Shown: positions 35,284 to 44,414, counted from the first letter of the stretch. The stretch is 64,000 bases of DNA from JAGNKE01 sp964583335 (GCA_964583335.1 CAZOVG010000007.1:113593-177592), one strand, 5' to 3'. Numbers and translations: made by a program. The notes: generated from the letters alone by a model not told the origin.

Positions 35284-35811
35284 TCAACCCTTATAAATGA
35301 AACCCTGAGCCGGGTAGGGCGCGCCGAAGCTCTTGCCGTTCCAGAATCGCAGCAGGCTCCAGTCGTTCTTGGGCGAAACGTCCTTCACCCGCATGGATTT
35401 GTAAACGAGGCTACGCGACTTCTTGTCGCTGCCCCAGTTGCTGTGCGTGATGTCGATATCGCGCGGGCCGACGACACGCTTCACCACGGCCAGATGCCCG
35501 TGCCGCAGCTTGTCAGTCTTGCTCAGCACCAGCACCGCGCCTTGGGCGGGAGCCTTGCCGCGCTTGAAATTCTGCTCGCCCGCCTTCGCCCACCATGTAT
35601 GCGCGTCGCCCATCAGCGGAATGCCCGAAACATCGCGGGCATAGGGAACACATTGAATCGGTTTGGGAACTTTGTAGTAGGTCGCATACGGGCCCGCGCT
35701 CTCGGACGCGGAGGAGCAGCTGACCAGAACCAGCATAAAACACAAAATAGAGAGCGACTGTTTAAAAATACGCAGTTTGTCCATCAGAAGGTCCAGCGCC
35801 TTACACATCAT
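35284..35811 (-). CDS. CHAP-domain cell-wall hydrolase lipoprotein
   Basis: A 175-aa protein with a hydrophobic leader and lipobox LVSC (Cys near residue 32). The body shows CHAP features: the nucleophile Cys in IQCVPYARDVSG, GAVLVLS, the His in HGHLAVVKRVVG and ITHSNWG. CHAP enzymes are amidases or endopeptidases that cut peptidoglycan; this one is predicted to act in the periplasm, anchored to a membrane. An ATG nine codons downstream (35784) is an alternative start. Confidence 0.83.
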   Translation of the reverse strand: MMCKALDLLMDKLRIFKQSLSILCFMLVLVSCSSASESAGPYATYYKVPKPIQCVPYARDVSGIPLMGDAHTWWAKAGEQNFKRGKAPAQGAVLVLSKTDKLRHGHLAVVKRVVGPRDIDITHSNWGSDKKSRSLVYKSMRVKDVSPKNDWSLLRFWNGKSFGAPYPAQGFIYKG

Positions 35812-35874
35812 AGCTTTCTCGAATCAAAGGAATGTACTAGGGTGAAATTCCCGAAGCGTCAAGGCGGAAAAGTT

Positions 35875-36321
35875 ATGGCTACTCCAAAGGATAGGTCAAC
35901 CTCCATTCAAAAATATCCGTTTATTTTCATGCTATTAGGAGTGTTACTTACGGCATGTTCCGGGGGGTCCAGTGCGAACCAGACCGCCCTGACCAACGCC
36001 CAACTGGTGACCCCGGCGGCCTCCTGCAACGAGATTGTACAGGAGATTCAGGCCATGGACCGAATCATCATGCAATCACAGGGCGGCTCGGGCGCGAATT
36101 ACGGCAACATGGCTTCGAAGACCGTGAATACCGGCCTTGCGGCGACGGGCGCGATCTATAAGGTGCCGGGCGTGCGTGAACTAAGCGGTCTGGCTTCCGG
36201 ATTTGGCAACGGCGGCGGTCACGGCAACCAGATGAAGACGCAGCAGGCCTATCAGGCCCAGAGCGAGAAGCAGCGCCTCATCGGCCTGTTCCAGCAAAAA
36301 CGCTGCGTGCGCGTGCCCTAA
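35875..36321 (+). CDS. Predicted lipoprotein of unknown function
   Basis: A 148-aa protein with a hydrophobic leader ending in LLTACSGGSS, a clear lipobox. The mature part has a Cys-containing helix (SCNEIVQEIQAMDRIIMQSQ), a Gly/Asn-rich middle and a final Cys (KRCVRVP). I recognise no family. The ATG at 35875 follows AAGGCGGAAA; the frame is open earlier only over the antisense of the CHAP gene. Confidence 0.75.
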   Translation: MATPKDRSTSIQKYPFIFMLLGVLLTACSGGSSANQTALTNAQLVTPAASCNEIVQEIQAMDRIIMQSQGGSGANYGNMASKTVNTGLAATGAIYKVPGVRELSGLASGFGNGGGHGNQMKTQQAYQAQSEKQRLIGLFQQKRCVRVP

Positions 36322-36413
36322 AACCCGTGTAGACTGTTAAAAATCGCAAAAAAATCTTGCCAAAACAACCGCTTTAGGAGCAAAACAAAGGCCGGATTTA
36401 TAAGGAGACCCCC

Positions 36414-36719
36414 ATGAGCAAGGATTTCAGCCGCATCAAACGCGCCCTTTCGATGTCTACGACTCTGCCCGCCGGATCGGATGGCGGACCGGGCTGGTTC
36501 GGCCATGGGCTGGCGCACGGCCATCATCACGACCACCACCATCACCATGACGGCTGCTGCGGCCACGACCATGGCGAGGAGCACCACGACCACCACCCGC
36601 ACGAAGCGGCCAAGCCCGAAGCGGCAAAAACCCAGGAATCCGCCGCCGACGACTTCGAGCACGAGGAAGACTGCGACGCCGATCACACCAGCCCGCGCGG
36701 CGGTTGCGGCTGCTGCTGA
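36414..36719 (+). CDS. Histidine- and cysteine-rich metal-binding-like protein
   Basis: A 101-aa protein. After about 30 ordinary residues come runs of His (HGHHHDHHHHHDGCCGHDHG), then an Ala/Lys/Glu linker and an acidic end finishing in GGCGCC. There is no signal peptide, so it should be cytoplasmic. Such composition suits nickel, zinc or copper storage or handover, but no partner enzyme is adjacent. AAGGAG is well placed before the ATG. Metal binding is inference from composition. Confidence 0.8.
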   Translation: MSKDFSRIKRALSMSTTLPAGSDGGPGWFGHGLAHGHHHDHHHHHDGCCGHDHGEEHHDHHPHEAAKPEAAKTQESAADDFEHEEDCDADHTSPRGGCGCC

Positions 36720-36778
36720 CCCGGAAAACCCCGTTTTTAGGGATGCCCGCCCCGTTTTGATGTGTTATACCCTTGCCC

Positions 36779-37552
36779 ATGCTACTGGCGATTGATATCG
36801 GAAATACGAATACGGTCTTCGCGCTGTTCGAGGGGCGGAACCTGACTCAGTTCTGGCGCTGCCGCACCGAGGGCGCGCGCTCCGTGGATGAATACGCTGT
36901 ATTCTTGCGCCCCCTCTTTGATCTGGCTGGCCTCAAATGGGCGGACGTGAGCGACGTGATCGTGAGTTCCGTGGTCCCCGACGCCGATCTGCATATCGAG
37001 CGCTTCACGCAGAAATATATTGGCCGCCCATGCGTCTTCGTCACGGCGGAGACCGTTCGCGGCGTAAAAATCAGCCTCGACCGCCCCGGCGAACTGGGCG
37101 CGGACCGCATCGTCAACGCCGTGGCCGTCATGGCGCACTATCAGGTGCCCGCCGTGGTCATCGACTTCGGCACCGCCACGACCTTCGACGTCATCAGCCG
37201 CGACGGCACCTATCAGGGCGGCGTGATCGCCCCCGGCGTGCGCCTGTCGATCGAGGCGCTGCACAGCAAGGCGGCCAAATTGCCGCGCGTGGGAATCAAA
37301 AAGCCCCCGGCCGTGATCGGCAAGAATACCGCCGACGCGATGCAATCGGGCATGTACTGGGGCTATATCGGCCTGATCGAGGGGATCATCGCGCAGATCA
37401 GTGATGAAATGGGCGAAAAGCCGTTCGTGCTGGCAACAGGCGGCCTGGCCGTTTTGTATGCCGAAAGCACGAACATCATCGACCGGGTGGACGAGCACCT
37501 GACCCTGAAGGGCCTCCTGAAAATACACGAAGACAATAAAGGGAACGCGTAA
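36779..37552 (+). CDS. coaX: Type III pantothenate kinase
   Basis: First step of coenzyme A synthesis, the ATP-dependent phosphorylation of pantothenate; type III enzymes are not feedback-inhibited by CoA and need a monovalent cation. The 257-aa protein starts MLLAIDIGNTNTVFAL (phosphate 1 motif) and has GELGADRIVNAVA and DFGTATTFDVI. I use the ATG at 36779; an in-frame TTG two codons earlier is less likely. It is followed after two bases by rnj. In relatives birA usually precedes it directly. Confidence 0.95.
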   Translation: MLLAIDIGNTNTVFALFEGRNLTQFWRCRTEGARSVDEYAVFLRPLFDLAGLKWADVSDVIVSSVVPDADLHIERFTQKYIGRPCVFVTAETVRGVKISLDRPGELGADRIVNAVAVMAHYQVPAVVIDFGTATTFDVISRDGTYQGGVIAPGVRLSIEALHSKAAKLPRVGIKKPPAVIGKNTADAMQSGMYWGYIGLIEGIIAQISDEMGEKPFVLATGGLAVLYAESTNIIDRVDEHLTLKGLLKIHEDNKGNA

Positions 37553-37554
37553 CG

Positions 37555-39246
37555 ATGCCCGCCGGCAAACTGCTTAAAAAAGATGGCCTTTACTTCATTC
37601 CACTGGGCGGCAGCGAACAGTTCGGCGTCAATCTGAACCTCTATGCGCTCGACGGACAACTTCTGGCAGTCGATTGCGGCATGGGCTTTGCTGACGAGCG
37701 TTTTCCCGGGATCGACCTGCTGCTGCCCGATCCCGCCTTTTTGGTTGAGAACAAAAAGAAGCTCAAGGGCCTCATTATCACCCACGCCCACGAGGATCAC
37801 ATCGGTGCAGTGAGCCATTTATGGCCCCGTCTCGGCTGCCCCATTTACGCTTCGCCCTTTACGGCAGCAATCCTGAGAAAAAAACTGGAAGAAGTGGGAA
37901 TTTATGACCCTAAAATGCACCAAATTGAACCGATGCAAGAGGTTCACATAGGGTCATTTAAGGTTCAATTCGTTCCAGTCTCCCATTCTGTGCCCGACAG
38001 TTGCGCGCTGATGATCCGCACCGCACACGGCAACGTCCTGCACAGCGGCGACTGGAACCTCGACCCCGATCCCGTCGTGGGCCGCAAGACGGAAGAGGGC
38101 GTCTTCCGCAAGCTGGGCGACGAATCCATCCTCGCCTACGTGGGCGACTCCACCAACGCCAACGTGCGCGGCGTTTCCGGCTCGGAACGCGAAGTCGCCA
38201 AGGGCCTGATGGAGGAATTCAAGGAATGCAAAGGCCGGATCGCCGTGACCCTGTTTTCATCGAATATCGGCCGCATGATCAGCATCGCCGAGGCCGCCAA
38301 GCAGGCGGGCCGCCATGTCGCTGTCGTAGGGCGTTCGCTCCGCCGTATGGTTGGTGCCGCCCAGGAGTGCGGATATTTAAAGGATATCAAGGACTTCATT
38401 GACGAAAGAGATATGGAGCGCCTGCCCGGTTCCAAGACGGTTATCGTCGTGACGGGCTCGCAGGGCGAATACCGTTCGGCGCTCGCCCGGATCGCACGGG
38501 GCGACCATGACGCGATCAGCTTCAGCCAAGGGGACACCGTAATCTTTTCCGCCCGCGCCATTCCGGGCAACGAACGAAACATCAACGCCGTTAAAAACAA
38601 TCTTGTCGCATCGGGTGTACGTGTCGTAACCCCGTCGGACAGCCTTCATAAAATCCATGTCTCCGGGCACCCCTGTCGCAAGGAAATCGAAAGCATGCTG
38701 CAATGGCTCCGCCCGCAATGCGTGATCCCCGTTCACGGCGAACGCGTACAGCTGGAAGCTCATGCCGCGTTGGCCCGCGAATGTCAGGTCGGCCAAACCG
38801 TTGTACCGGTGAACGGCTCGGTCATCCGCATCGCTCCCGGCCCCGTGGCCGAAATCGGAAGGATCACGACCGGCCTTCTAGCCGTCGATCAGGACCGCCT
38901 CATCCCGGCCTCCGACCCCTCCATCGTCGCCCGCCGCAAACTGCAATATAGCGGCGCCATACACGCCTCGCTGGCGATCACACCGGATTACCGCATCGCG
39001 GGCGATATCCGCCTCGACGTAATCGGTCTGACCGACGGCGGCCCGCCTCAGGAACTGGAGGAGGATATCCGACACGAAATCGAGGAAATCATCGCCGATT
39101 GCGCCGAAGGCCCCGACCTTGACGAGGACGCGCTGGCCGAGGAGGTCCGCATCTGCCTGCGCCGCTATATCCATAACCGTGTCGGCCTCAAGCCCAAAAC
39201 CACGGTGCACGTCTTCAGGATCGCCCGGCAAGGGTCTGTGAAATGA
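37555..39246 (+). CDS. rnj: Ribonuclease J
   Basis: Metallo-beta-lactamase-fold endo/5'-exoribonuclease for RNA decay and rRNA maturation, 563 aa. The metal motif HAHEDHIGA is at about residues 79-87. The beta-CASP region contains VGDSTNANVRG and VTGSQGEYRSAL, and HVSGHPCRKE and VIPVHGE follow. Family length is normal. It overlaps the DUF1467 gene by ATGA. Confidence 0.96.
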   Translation: MPAGKLLKKDGLYFIPLGGSEQFGVNLNLYALDGQLLAVDCGMGFADERFPGIDLLLPDPAFLVENKKKLKGLIITHAHEDHIGAVSHLWPRLGCPIYASPFTAAILRKKLEEVGIYDPKMHQIEPMQEVHIGSFKVQFVPVSHSVPDSCALMIRTAHGNVLHSGDWNLDPDPVVGRKTEEGVFRKLGDESILAYVGDSTNANVRGVSGSEREVAKGLMEEFKECKGRIAVTLFSSNIGRMISIAEAAKQAGRHVAVVGRSLRRMVGAAQECGYLKDIKDFIDERDMERLPGSKTVIVVTGSQGEYRSALARIARGDHDAISFSQGDTVIFSARAIPGNERNINAVKNNLVASGVRVVTPSDSLHKIHVSGHPCRKEIESMLQWLRPQCVIPVHGERVQLEAHAALARECQVGQTVVPVNGSVIRIAPGPVAEIGRITTGLLAVDQDRLIPASDPSIVARRKLQYSGAIHASLAITPDYRIAGDIRLDVIGLTDGGPPQELEEDIRHEIEEIIADCAEGPDLDEDALAEEVRICLRRYIHNRVGLKPKTTVHVFRIARQGSVK

Positions 39247-39497
39247 GCGTTTTTTCGGGAATCGTCGTCTTTGTCTGTATCTGGTGGACGGTGATCTTTT
39301 GCATCCTGCCCGTCGGCCTGTCCACGCCCGCCGAACACGACCCCCTCACGGCCCCGGGCGCGCCCGCCAACCCGCAAATCGGAAAAAAAATGCTTATTAC
39401 CACGATCATTTCTGTCGTACTCTGGCTCATCGCTTATGCGGTGATCAGCTCCGGCGTGATCGACCTGCGTGAACTCTCGATACAAAAATATGGCTGA
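39243..39497 (+). CDS. DUF1467 family membrane protein
   Basis: An 84-aa protein with two membrane helices (about residues 5-25 and 51-71), WWTVIFCILPVGLSTPAE being the recognisable signature of DUF1467. It lies between rnj and proS, its usual place in alphaproteobacteria, and overlaps rnj by ATGA and the following gene by 8 bp. Function unknown. Confidence 0.9.
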   Translation: MSVFSGIVVFVCIWWTVIFCILPVGLSTPAEHDPLTAPGAPANPQIGKKMLITTIISVVLWLIAYAVISSGVIDLRELSIQKYG

Positions 39498-40002
39498 ACC
39501 CAGGCTCTTTAAATCAGGATTTTGGAAGCCCGCGCTGGCGGGGGCTCTGCTGGTATGCGCGAGCATCGGCCCCGCCGCCGCCCAGCGCCCGGACATGAAT
39601 AAAATCTGCGAACAGCTGGCCGCCTACGACGAGGCCGGCGCCAATTTCGTCTCCGGCGTAGACGTGAACGGCAACCCCGTGGCCCCCGCCGATATTGAGG
39701 ATAGCGGAGGCGGGCAGGGGATCTATGATCCAGTAGTCATTCCCATCACGGTCGACCTGAGCAGTCGCTATGCCGGGAAAGCCTCAGGATTGAACCTTGA
39801 GCCCGAAGTCTCATGGCTTGAAATCTACTCAGACGGGCGCGTCCTCTTTAACGGCGAGGATATCGGCCCGGACATCCGCACACGCTGTCCTTTGGACAAC
39901 CCGGCTCTCTTCCCCGAACAGGATGGACAGAACCCCGCGGATCCCTTAGTGTCTGGCGATAATAACGCCCAAAAGAACACCAATGGAGACGCGCAGCCAT
40001 GA
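39490..40002 (+). CDS. Secreted protein of unknown function
   Basis: A 170-aa protein from the ATG at 39490, which overlaps the DUF1467 stop; a GTG seven codons earlier is possible. The signal peptide ends near AAA (about residue 31). The mature part has VVIPITVDLSSRYAGKASGL and RVLFNGEDIGPD and an Asn/Asp-rich tail. It overlaps proS by ATGA, so it is firmly within the coaX-lol operon. No family recognised. Confidence 0.8.
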   Translation: MAEPRLFKSGFWKPALAGALLVCASIGPAAAQRPDMNKICEQLAAYDEAGANFVSGVDVNGNPVAPADIEDSGGGQGIYDPVVIPITVDLSSRYAGKASGLNLEPEVSWLEIYSDGRVLFNGEDIGPDIRTRCPLDNPALFPEQDGQNPADPLVSGDNNAQKNTNGDAQP

Positions 40003-41462
40003 ATAAACCCGCCAAAGCCGCGACCAGAACCGCGATTACGCCGACGCGGGCGGAAGATTTTCCCGAATGGTACCAGCAGGTTATCAAAGCCGCCGACATG
40101 GCCGAAAACTCGCCCGTGCGCGGCTGCATGATCATCAAGCCCTACGGGCTGGCGATCTGGGAAAATATGGTGCGTATCTTCGACCCGTGGCTCAAGGATT
40201 ACGGCGTCCAGAACGCGTCCTTCCCGCTCCTGATCCCCGTCAGCTTCCTCTCGCGTGAGGCCGAACATGTAGACGGCTTCGCCAAGGAATGCGCGGTCGT
40301 CACACACCACAGGCTCGAAGCGGGCGAGAACGGCGGCCTTGTCCCCACGGGCAAGCTGGAGGAGCCGTACGTCATCCGCCCGACCTCCGAGACCATCATC
40401 GGCGACGCCATGGCGCGCTGGATCCAGTCCTACCGCGACCTGCCCATGAAGCTCAACCAGTGGGGCAACGTCATGCGCTGGGAAATGCGCACACGGATGT
40501 TCCTGCGCACCTCCGAATTTTTCTGGCACGAGGGCCACTGCGCGTTCGAAAACGGCGAAGGCGCCAAGAACGACTGCCTGACCGTTCTGGGCTTCTATGA
40601 AAAATTCTTCGAGGAGTATTGCGCCTTCACCGGGTTCAAGGGCGTCAAGACACCGGAAGAACGCTTCCCCGGAGCGGACGAGACCTATTCCTTCGAATCC
40701 ATCATGCAGGACGGCAAGGCCCTGCAGGCCGCCACGACCCACGATCTCGGCCAGAATTTCGCCAAGAGCTGCGGCATTAAATATCAGGGCCGCGACGGCG
40801 CCGAACATTTCGTCCACACGACAAGCTGGGCCTTCAGCACCCGCGTGATCGGCGGCCTGATCATGATGCACGCCGACGACGACGGCCTGATCATGCCCCC
40901 GCGCATCGCGCCGCAGCAGGTCGTGATCCTGCCCGTTCTTAAGGACGACGGCACCACGCAGCAGATCATGGAATTCTGCACCTCTCTGGCGCAAAAGCTC
41001 AAGGCGCAGGGCGTAGCCGTGAAGCTGGACGAGCGCGAGATGCGCACCCCCGACAAGATGTGGGACGCCGTAAAAAAGGGCATCCCTGTGCGCGTCGAGA
41101 TCGGTGGCCGCGAGGCGCAGGAGAAAAACGTGACCTTCGTGCGCCGCGATCTGGGCCGCGATTCCAAAACCACGCTGCCCGTCGAGGGCTTCCTCGCCGA
41201 GATCGGCAAGACTCTGGACGCGATCCACGACAGCATGCTCGAACGCTCCCGCACCTTCCACGCCGCCAGCACGGCGGACGGCAAGACAGCCTCCGACGTG
41301 AAGGATTACTTCGCCGCCGGAAAAACGGGCCTCATCAAGGTGCCCGTCGAGGTTCTGAACGATGAAAAACTGGCCGCCATCAAGACGGAATACGGCCTGT
41401 CCGCACGCAACAAGCCCTTCTCGGACGAGGGGCGCAAGGTTCTGATCGGCCGCGCGTACTAG
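39999..41462 (+). CDS. proS: Prolyl-tRNA synthetase, archaeal/eukaryal type
   Basis: Charges tRNA-Pro. At 487 aa without the bacterial editing insertion, it has class II motifs PVRGCMIIKPYGLAIWENM, VIRPTSETIIGDAM and RWEMRTRMFLRTSEFFWHEG and ends in a C-terminal Tyr (LIGRAY). These are marks of the eukaryote/archaeon-like ProRS group rather than the short bacterial type commonly found in alphaproteobacteria. It sits in the conserved proS position between DUF1467 and lolC, so the replacement would be in situ. Confidence 0.93.
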   Translation: MNKPAKAATRTAITPTRAEDFPEWYQQVIKAADMAENSPVRGCMIIKPYGLAIWENMVRIFDPWLKDYGVQNASFPLLIPVSFLSREAEHVDGFAKECAVVTHHRLEAGENGGLVPTGKLEEPYVIRPTSETIIGDAMARWIQSYRDLPMKLNQWGNVMRWEMRTRMFLRTSEFFWHEGHCAFENGEGAKNDCLTVLGFYEKFFEEYCAFTGFKGVKTPEERFPGADETYSFESIMQDGKALQAATTHDLGQNFAKSCGIKYQGRDGAEHFVHTTSWAFSTRVIGGLIMMHADDDGLIMPPRIAPQQVVILPVLKDDGTTQQIMEFCTSLAQKLKAQGVAVKLDEREMRTPDKMWDAVKKGIPVRVEIGGREAQEKNVTFVRRDLGRDSKTTLPVEGFLAEIGKTLDAIHDSMLERSRTFHAASTADGKTASDVKDYFAAGKTGLIKVPVEVLNDEKLAAIKTEYGLSARNKPFSDEGRKVLIGRAY

Positions 41463-41490
41463 GGCCGCAGAAGAAGGAACGGAAGCAACG

Positions 41491-42735
41491 ATGTTCTCCA
41501 AATTCGAAAGAATGGTGGCCTGGCGCTACCTCCGCTCGAAAAAGGAGGAGGGGTTCGTCTCCGTCATCGCCGGATTTTCCTTTATGGGCATTCTGCTTGG
41601 CGTGGCGACGCTTATCATCGTCATGTCCGTTATGAATGGCTTCCGCGAGGAGCTGTTCAGCCGCATCCTCGGCCTCGGCGGTCACATGAACGCCTATTCC
41701 ACCAGCGGCCGCCTCTACGACTACCCCCAGATGGTCGAGCGCATCAAGGACGTGAACGGCATCAAGACCATCACCCCCGTGATCGAGAGCCAGTCGCTCA
41801 TGCTGACCCAGAGCAACGCAGCGAATGGCGTCATGGTGCGCGGCCTCGCGCAGTCCGATTTCGCCAGCCGCGATATTCTCTATAACAGCATCAAGCAGGG
41901 CGGGATCGAAAATTTCACAACCGATAAAATCGCCATCGGAACCGTTCTGGCCGAACGCTACAAGCTTCAGCCCGGAGCAAAACTGACTCTGGTGTCTCCT
42001 GAGGTCAAAAGCGGCCCCTTCGGCAACATGCAGCGTAAAAAAACCTATGAGGTCGGCATCATCTTCGATGTTGAAATGTACGAATATAACAGCGGTTTCA
42101 TCTTCATGACCCTGCCCGACGCGCAGAAGCTGTTCGGTTACGGCGACAGCGTGAGTTCGCTCGAAATCTTCCTGAACGACCCCGACCGCCTCGACGAAAT
42201 CCGGCAGGCCGTGGAGATCAAGCTCGACCCGTTCGCGAAGGTCTATGACTGGCGCGATATGAACAAAAGCTTCTTCAACGCGCTGCAGGTCGAGCGCAAC
42301 GTGATGTTCCTGATCCTCAGCCTGATTATCCTCGTGGCCGCGTTCAATATCATTTCCTCCATGATCATGCTGGTGAAAGATAAGGGCCACGATATCGCCA
42401 TCATGCGCACCATGGGCGCCACCCGCCGTAACATGCTCAAGATTTTCATCCTGACCGGGGCCAGCATCGGCTTTATCGGCACGTTCGTGGGCGCGGCGAT
42501 CGGTATTTCCTTTGCCCTCAATATCGAATCCATCCGCAAATGGCTTGAGGGCATGACGGGCTACACGATCTGGGATGAGGAAATCCGCTTCCTTTCCGAA
42601 ATCCCGGCGGTCATCGACTGGTCCGAAGTCGCCGCCGTGCTCGGCATGGCCTTCTTCCTGTCCGTCGCGGCAACCCTATACCCCGCTTGGCGCGCGGCGC
42701 GGCTCGATCCCGTCGAAGCGATGCGGTACGAGTAG
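41491..42735 (+). CDS. lolC: Lipoprotein-releasing ABC transporter permease (LolC/LolE family)
   Basis: Inner-membrane permease that extracts lipoproteins for transfer to the periplasmic carrier LolA. The 414 aa show the family layout: helix 1 (IAGFSFMGILLGVATLIIVMSVMNGFREEL is the start region), a periplasmic domain of about 220 residues and three C-terminal helices with IMRTMGATRRNMLKIFILTG. Only one permease gene is present, so the complex may use two copies of it. lolD follows 14 bp later. Confidence 0.94.
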   Translation: MFSKFERMVAWRYLRSKKEEGFVSVIAGFSFMGILLGVATLIIVMSVMNGFREELFSRILGLGGHMNAYSTSGRLYDYPQMVERIKDVNGIKTITPVIESQSLMLTQSNAANGVMVRGLAQSDFASRDILYNSIKQGGIENFTTDKIAIGTVLAERYKLQPGAKLTLVSPEVKSGPFGNMQRKKTYEVGIIFDVEMYEYNSGFIFMTLPDAQKLFGYGDSVSSLEIFLNDPDRLDEIRQAVEIKLDPFAKVYDWRDMNKSFFNALQVERNVMFLILSLIILVAAFNIISSMIMLVKDKGHDIAIMRTMGATRRNMLKIFILTGASIGFIGTFVGAAIGISFALNIESIRKWLEGMTGYTIWDEEIRFLSEIPAVIDWSEVAAVLGMAFFLSVAATLYPAWRAARLDPVEAMRYE

Positions 42736-42749
42736 GGCAGGGACGCAGC

Positions 42750-43571
42750 ATGGCAAAAAAATCCGTCAAACTCTCCGAAATTTTCGCGCGGCACAGCGCA
42801 CCATTCGTTCTGGAGGACGACAACACAAGCCAGCAGAGCGGCGGCAAGCGCGAGCCGAGCGTCTTCCGCGCCCAGAAGCCCCGCGCGGGCGAGGGCGAGA
42901 TTCTTCTGACCGTTCAAGGCCTCGAAAAACATTATCAGCAAGGCGGAAAAACCCTGCACATCCTCCAGAAGCTCAACCTCCGCCTGCGCGGCGGTGAGAT
43001 CACCGCTCTCATCGGGCCGAGCGGCTCGGGCAAATCGACGCTTCTACATATCCTCGGCCTGCTCGACACGCCCAACGACGGCCAGATCATCATCGGCGAC
43101 CAGATCGTCGGCAAGATGCGCGACAAGGCCCGCACGCGCCTGCGCAATAAATCCATCGGCTTCGTCTATCAGTTCCATCATCTCCTGCCCGAATTCTCGG
43201 CGCTGGAAAACGTCGCTTTGCCGCTCATCATCGGCGGCGTGAACCTGACGGAGGCGAAAGACCGCGCCGAGGAATACCTGCGGGCCATGGGCCTCGCCGC
43301 GCGCGTTAAACACCGCCCGACACAGCTGTCCGGCGGCGAGCAGCAGCGCGTCGCCATCGCGCGGGCGCTGGTCAACCAGCCCAAGCTGCTCTTCGCGGAC
43401 GAGCCGACCGGAAACCTCGACCCCGAAACCTCGCAGGAGGTTTTTGAAATCCTGCTCGAACAGGTGCGCAACCGGGGTATCGGCGCCCTGATCGCCACGC
43501 ACAACATCGCGCTGGCCGAGGACATGGACCGCATCCTCGAACTCAAGGGCGGCAAACTGGTTCCGTACTAA
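42750..43571 (+). CDS. lolD: Lipoprotein-releasing ABC transporter ATP-binding protein
   Basis: ATPase partner of the LolC/E-type permease, 273 aa. Walker A GPSGSGKSTLL, the LSGGEQQRVAIARAL signature and Walker B LLFADEPTGNLD are intact. An extra N-terminal stretch of about 45 residues (AKKSVKLSEIFARHSAPFVL and onward) precedes the normal start near LLTVQGLEKHYQQ. I use the ATG at 42750; an internal start would remove the extension but has no better ribosome site. Confidence 0.95.
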   Translation: MAKKSVKLSEIFARHSAPFVLEDDNTSQQSGGKREPSVFRAQKPRAGEGEILLTVQGLEKHYQQGGKTLHILQKLNLRLRGGEITALIGPSGSGKSTLLHILGLLDTPNDGQIIIGDQIVGKMRDKARTRLRNKSIGFVYQFHHLLPEFSALENVALPLIIGGVNLTEAKDRAEEYLRAMGLAARVKHRPTQLSGGEQQRVAIARALVNQPKLLFADEPTGNLDPETSQEVFEILLEQVRNRGIGALIATHNIALAEDMDRILELKGGKLVPY

Positions 43572-43587
43572 ATAAGGAATTCAAAAT

Positions 43588-44214
43588 ATGAGAATCCGTT
43601 TTTATGTTTTGGTAATTTTTTTGACGTGTCTCTCATGGCAGCCTGTTTTAGCGCAAGCGCTTTCAGCCGAGCAGGAATACGCCCAGTTGATCGAACAAGC
43701 CAAGACCATGCCGCAGGATTATAATTTTGTGAGGCTGCGTGAGGTTTATAGTCAGCTTGAGTCCTATCGGCCCTACAATATTCAGCCCACAAGAGATTTT
43801 AGTGACATCTTTAAGCGACTCGAGGAAGGTGATAAATCTGCGATCGCCGATATGGACGCATATGTTGAAAAGAATTTCGCCATTCCCGAGGCGCACTCAA
43901 GGGCGATGACCGCCTATAAGTCCGAAGGAAATGAAGAAAAGCGCGCTTTTCACGAGTGGGCGACAAGAGGCTTGATGAAGGCTTTGTATGACTCTGGAGA
44001 TGGAAAATCAGCAAAAACCGCGCGCAAGGTTTTAATTGTGTCCGAGGAGTACCTCGTCGCCCGGCAGGTTATGGAGCAGAAAACGATTGGCCAGTCGTTG
44101 GCAAACGAAAACGGCAGAATTTATGACGTGCTAACGGGAAAAAACATCAAGACAGGCGAACTGATGAGCCTTTGGTTCGATGTCACGGGAATATTCGCCG
44201 CAAAAATGGACTGA
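43588..44214 (+). CDS. Secreted DUF4919-family protein
   Basis: A 208-aa protein with a signal peptide ending at VLA (about residue 22). The helical body contains NFVRLREVYSQLESYRPYN, a conserved AHSRAMTAYKSEGNEEKRAFH segment and DSGDGKSAKTA, the pattern of DUF4919 proteins. Function unknown. AAGGAA precedes the ATG, and it follows lolD by 16 bp, perhaps as the last gene of that unit. Composition is slightly more AT-rich than its neighbours. Confidence 0.8.
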   Translation: MRIRFYVLVIFLTCLSWQPVLAQALSAEQEYAQLIEQAKTMPQDYNFVRLREVYSQLESYRPYNIQPTRDFSDIFKRLEEGDKSAIADMDAYVEKNFAIPEAHSRAMTAYKSEGNEEKRAFHEWATRGLMKALYDSGDGKSAKTARKVLIVSEEYLVARQVMEQKTIGQSLANENGRIYDVLTGKNIKTGELMSLWFDVTGIFAAKMD

Positions 44215-44226
44215 ACTTCCTAAACG

Positions 44227-44397
44227 CTACTCCGCGTACTTGCTCTTGCTCTTGAGCGGGTATTTTTTGTCGAGCGCGCGGTAGTTTTCTTTAAAGTCCG
44301 CCACTTGTTCCTGCAGCTGCGCGGCTTCGCGCAAGCCCTCGCCCAGCGCCTTGGCTTCGTCTTCGGTGAGGTCCTGCTTTTTAATGTCCTTATCCAT
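44227..44397 (-). CDS. Small charged protein coupled to the 895-aa kinase-like gene
   Basis: A 56-aa highly charged helical peptide, MDKDIKKQDLTEDEAKALGE then LQEQVADFKENYRALDKKYP. I chose the ATG at 44397, which has AGAGG eight bases upstream; an ATG at 44403 and a GTG at 44418 that overlaps the upstream stop (GTGA) are alternatives. Close linkage to the large P-loop protein suggests they are made together. It could be a regulator or antitoxin-like partner, but no family supports this. Confidence 0.6.
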   Translation of the reverse strand: MDKDIKKQDLTEDEAKALGEGLREAAQLQEQVADFKENYRALDKKYPLKSKSKYAE

Positions 44398-44414
44398 CGC
44401 CATATCCTCTCCGA

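Noticed and set aside
39825..41501. 558-codon frame antisense to proS
   Set aside because: A shadow of the GC-rich proS gene; proS has complete class II synthetase motifs.
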